Of a stretch of DNA of 37,610 nucleotides, positions 35,882-37,610 are shown piece after piece. How positions within the stretch are numbered: position 1 is the stretch's first letter; each line of letters starts with the position of its first letter. A program made the position numbers and the translations under genes. The DNA lies in contig JALNZC010000038.1 in the NCBI GenBank assembly GCA_023229525.1, forward strand, positions 1-37,610. Direction: 5' to 3'. The notes beneath the pieces were generated by a model that did no database searches, was not told the origin of the DNA, and saw only the letters and a program-made list of their open reading frames with translations. Source of the stretch: Bacteroidales bacterium (GTDB lineage: Bacteria > Bacteroidota > Bacteroidia > Bacteroidales > FEN-979).

Positions 35882-37498
35882 ATGAAATACATCATTATTT
35901 CATTTTTTCTGTTTTTCTTTTATTTCAGAGTCTATTCACAACCCCTTACCATCAATTGGCAGCAATGCTATGGTGGAAATGATGGGGAGGCCGGTCACAC
36001 TATGCTGAAAGTTAACAGTGGCTTTCTTCTCTTTTGTGGAACAAGCTCCAACAATGACCAGGTAACTGGCAATCACGGAGTATCTGATTATTGGCTGATC
36101 AGAACGGATTTAAACGGGAATATCGAATGGCAGAAATGCTATGGAGGAAATGATAATGAAGACGCTATCAAAATGAGTCCCTGTTTGGATGGAGGTCTTT
36201 TATTATGTGGGTCAACATGGTCGGCAACCCCTTTGGGAGGTTATAATGGTGATGTATATGGTAATCATGGCACATCCGATTATTGGCTCGTAAAAGTTGA
36301 CAGTCTTGGAACAATTGAATGGTCAAAATGCTATGGTGGAGCACTGAGGGAAGATCTTTATAGTATCACCTCTACGTCAGACTCCGGATTTTTCTTAGCG
36401 GGATGGTCAAATTCCATTGATGGCGATGTAACAGGAAATCATGGTTTATATGATGCCTGGATTGTAAAGATTAATCATTCTGGGATTATAAAATGGGAAA
36501 AATCATATGGCGGATCCAATATCGATTGGGCAAATAACATTACATCCACGAATGATGGGGGATTCATTTTCTGCGGAGTTACCTATTCCAATGACGGAGA
36601 TGCACTATGCAATTTCCACGGCGGCTGTGATGTCTGGGTCGTCAAAGGAGATTCCCTGGGGAATATTGAATGGCAGAAATGCTATGGTGGTATTGATTAT
36701 GAGGGGGGAAATTCAATACTTACAACACCTGATGGTGGATATATTTTTATGGGGGTTACTGCATCAAACGATGGCGATGTCACGGAGAATCATGGTGGAG
36801 GTGATATCTGGATTGTTAAAATTGATCATGAAGGAAATCTGATCTGGCAAAAGTGCTTTGGCGGGTCTAAAGATGAATTAGGTTATTTTATTAAACCCGG
36901 AAATGCAGGATCCTTTTTTATTGGAGGTGCTACAAATTCAAATGATGGAGATGTTTCAGGAAACAATTCCTTGCCATACGATGTTTATTATGATATGTGG
37001 TTGATAAAAATTTCGTCAGAAGGAACACTTCTCTGGCAACAATGTCTGGGCGGGGATTATGTAGAAGTTTTGGTTGATTTATCTGAATTACTTGATGGCC
37101 AAATGATGTTATTGGGATCAACCAACACATCCAACAATTCGGGAGATGTACAGTGTGATCATCATGGACCCGGTACCAATGATGTATGGTTGCTTTCCGT
37201 CAAAGACACTACAGAAGTCGGTGTCGATCCTGAAAAAGATGAAAACATTTCCATTATTTCTTATCCTAACCCTGCTGCTGATGAAGTAACAATTCAATAT
37301 TCATTGCGTGGAAATAATCTTAACCCATTTATTTTGATCTATAATGAACTTGGTACCATTTTAAAGTTAACTCCGCTTCTGGAAAGAAAAGGAAAAATCC
37401 AATGGAATACAGGGAATATCGGATCCGGAGTCTACTATTATAAATTTTGTAACAATCAATTCACGAAAACAGGAAAGATTATTATTCTGAAACAATAA
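35882..37498 (+). CDS. T9SS-secreted repeat protein (WQKCYGG repeats)
   Basis: 538 residues: a signal peptide (MKYIIISFFLFFFYFRVYSQ), then about six repeats of roughly 60-70 residues, each with (I/L)xWQxCYGG...S..DGGF...G.......DGDVxGNHG..D.W(L/I)VK. The last 90 residues (ISYPNPAADEVTIQYSL...GKIIILKQ) are a complete type A sorting domain. The repeats probably form a beta-propeller-like fold. Surface localisation is expected; ligand unknown. It follows the metzincin gene by 115 bp, and the two may be functionally linked surface genes. Confidence 0.88.
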   Translation: MKYIIISFFLFFFYFRVYSQPLTINWQQCYGGNDGEAGHTMLKVNSGFLLFCGTSSNNDQVTGNHGVSDYWLIRTDLNGNIEWQKCYGGNDNEDAIKMSPCLDGGLLLCGSTWSATPLGGYNGDVYGNHGTSDYWLVKVDSLGTIEWSKCYGGALREDLYSITSTSDSGFFLAGWSNSIDGDVTGNHGLYDAWIVKINHSGIIKWEKSYGGSNIDWANNITSTNDGGFIFCGVTYSNDGDALCNFHGGCDVWVVKGDSLGNIEWQKCYGGIDYEGGNSILTTPDGGYIFMGVTASNDGDVTENHGGGDIWIVKIDHEGNLIWQKCFGGSKDELGYFIKPGNAGSFFIGGATNSNDGDVSGNNSLPYDVYYDMWLIKISSEGTLLWQQCLGGDYVEVLVDLSELLDGQMMLLGSTNTSNNSGDVQCDHHGPGTNDVWLLSVKDTTEVGVDPEKDENISIISYPNPAADEVTIQYSLRGNNLNPFILIYNELGTILKLTPLLERKGKIQWNTGNIGSGVYYYKFCNNQFTKTGKIIILKQ

Positions 37499-37499
37499 T

Positions 37500-37560
37500 G
37501 ACACTAGTGTCTTGACAAATTAGTATAGAAACATTATCTTTGTGGAATAAAACCACAAAG
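37500..37560 (+). promoter_or_regulatory. Promoter with palindrome and hairpin before the last gene
   Basis: GACACTAGTGTC (37500-37511) is a perfect 12-bp palindrome. CTTG at 37511-37514 is followed by a 20-bp spacer and the perfect -7 box TATCTTTG (37535-37542). An 8-bp inverted repeat (CTTTGTGG at 37538-37545, CCACAAAG at 37553-37560, loop of seven) overlaps the -7 box and lies just before the ATG at 37563, a likely operator. The gene runs off the window. Confidence 0.55.
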
Positions 37561-37562
37561 CC

Positions 37563-37610
37563 ATGACAAGGATGACATTTAAATTAAAATTAAAAGACCG
37601 TGAGTTTCTC
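37563..37610 (+). CDS. Start of an unidentified gene, cut by the window edge
   Basis: ATG 37563 opens MTRMTFKLKLKDREFL and continues past the window end. The strong promoter and hairpin just upstream make it a credible gene start. Sixteen residues are too few to name it. The basic, KLKLKDREFL-type start and the palindromic upstream DNA would fit an insertion-sequence transposase, but this is a guess. Confidence 0.5.
   Translation, partial: MTRMTFKLKLKDREFL

Overview
The window looks like chromosomal DNA of a member of the Bacteroidota, probably a Bacteroidales or Marinilabiliales-type anaerobe. The evidence is several secreted proteins ending in type IX secretion (T9SS) sorting domains, TAnnTTTG-type promoter -7 boxes, mostly AT-rich leaders without clear Shine-Dalgarno sites, and the protein families present. 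No tRNA, rRNA or CRISPR array was found.

Layout. 1-561: remnants of T9SS-secreted proteins. 597-12569 (minus strand): a metal (copper/silver type) efflux island with a small HYC/CC cysteine-motif protein, the CusA RND pump, a four-helix-bundle (23S rRNA intervening-sequence type) protein, CusC, CusB fused to HMA domains, and a P1B ATPase with three N-terminal metal-binding modules. 12643-17122: a secreted PCMD-like protein, tyrS, an HsmA-like membrane protein, a zinc-ribbon protein, a flavodoxin and a frameshifted T9SS protein. 17156-22403 (minus): an M2-type metallopeptidase lipoprotein, an exported rubrerythrin-like lipoprotein, and a DUF2231 / response regulator / histidine kinase operon. 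22572-28617: cysS, an MFS exporter, a choloylglycine-hydrolase-like Ntn hydrolase and a secreted HExxH protein. 28618-32158: a repeat-rich, decayed stretch with a DUF4143 AAA ATPase and an IS1634-like transposase remnant. 32159-37498: a large metzincin gene broken by a nonsense codon and a frameshift, then a repeat-rich T9SS protein. The window ends at the start of another gene.

Function. CusA/B/C would form a tripartite envelope pump, fed by periplasmic HMA and heavy-metal-binding modules, while the P1B ATPase would export the metal from the cytoplasm. The CusRS-like two-component pair lies about 10 kb away.

Most notable. (1) Two copies of a putative element share both ends: arrays of GAAATAC-type units at the left, inverted GTATTTC arrays at the right, a T8 tract at the inner right edge and GTACCTCCTTTT at the outer right edge. 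The larger copy carries the four-helix-bundle gene between cusA and cusC and supplies the start codon and signal peptide of CusC. The other lies in frame inside cusA and adds 160 codons, including seven perfect-length 14-residue repeats. (2) Three promoters share TTAA half-sites on an 11-bp grid about 21-22 bp upstream of a CTTTG box, a plausible operator for the local OmpR-family regulator. (3) A short repeat sits exactly at the junction that fuses CusB to a second, signal-peptide-bearing HMA protein.
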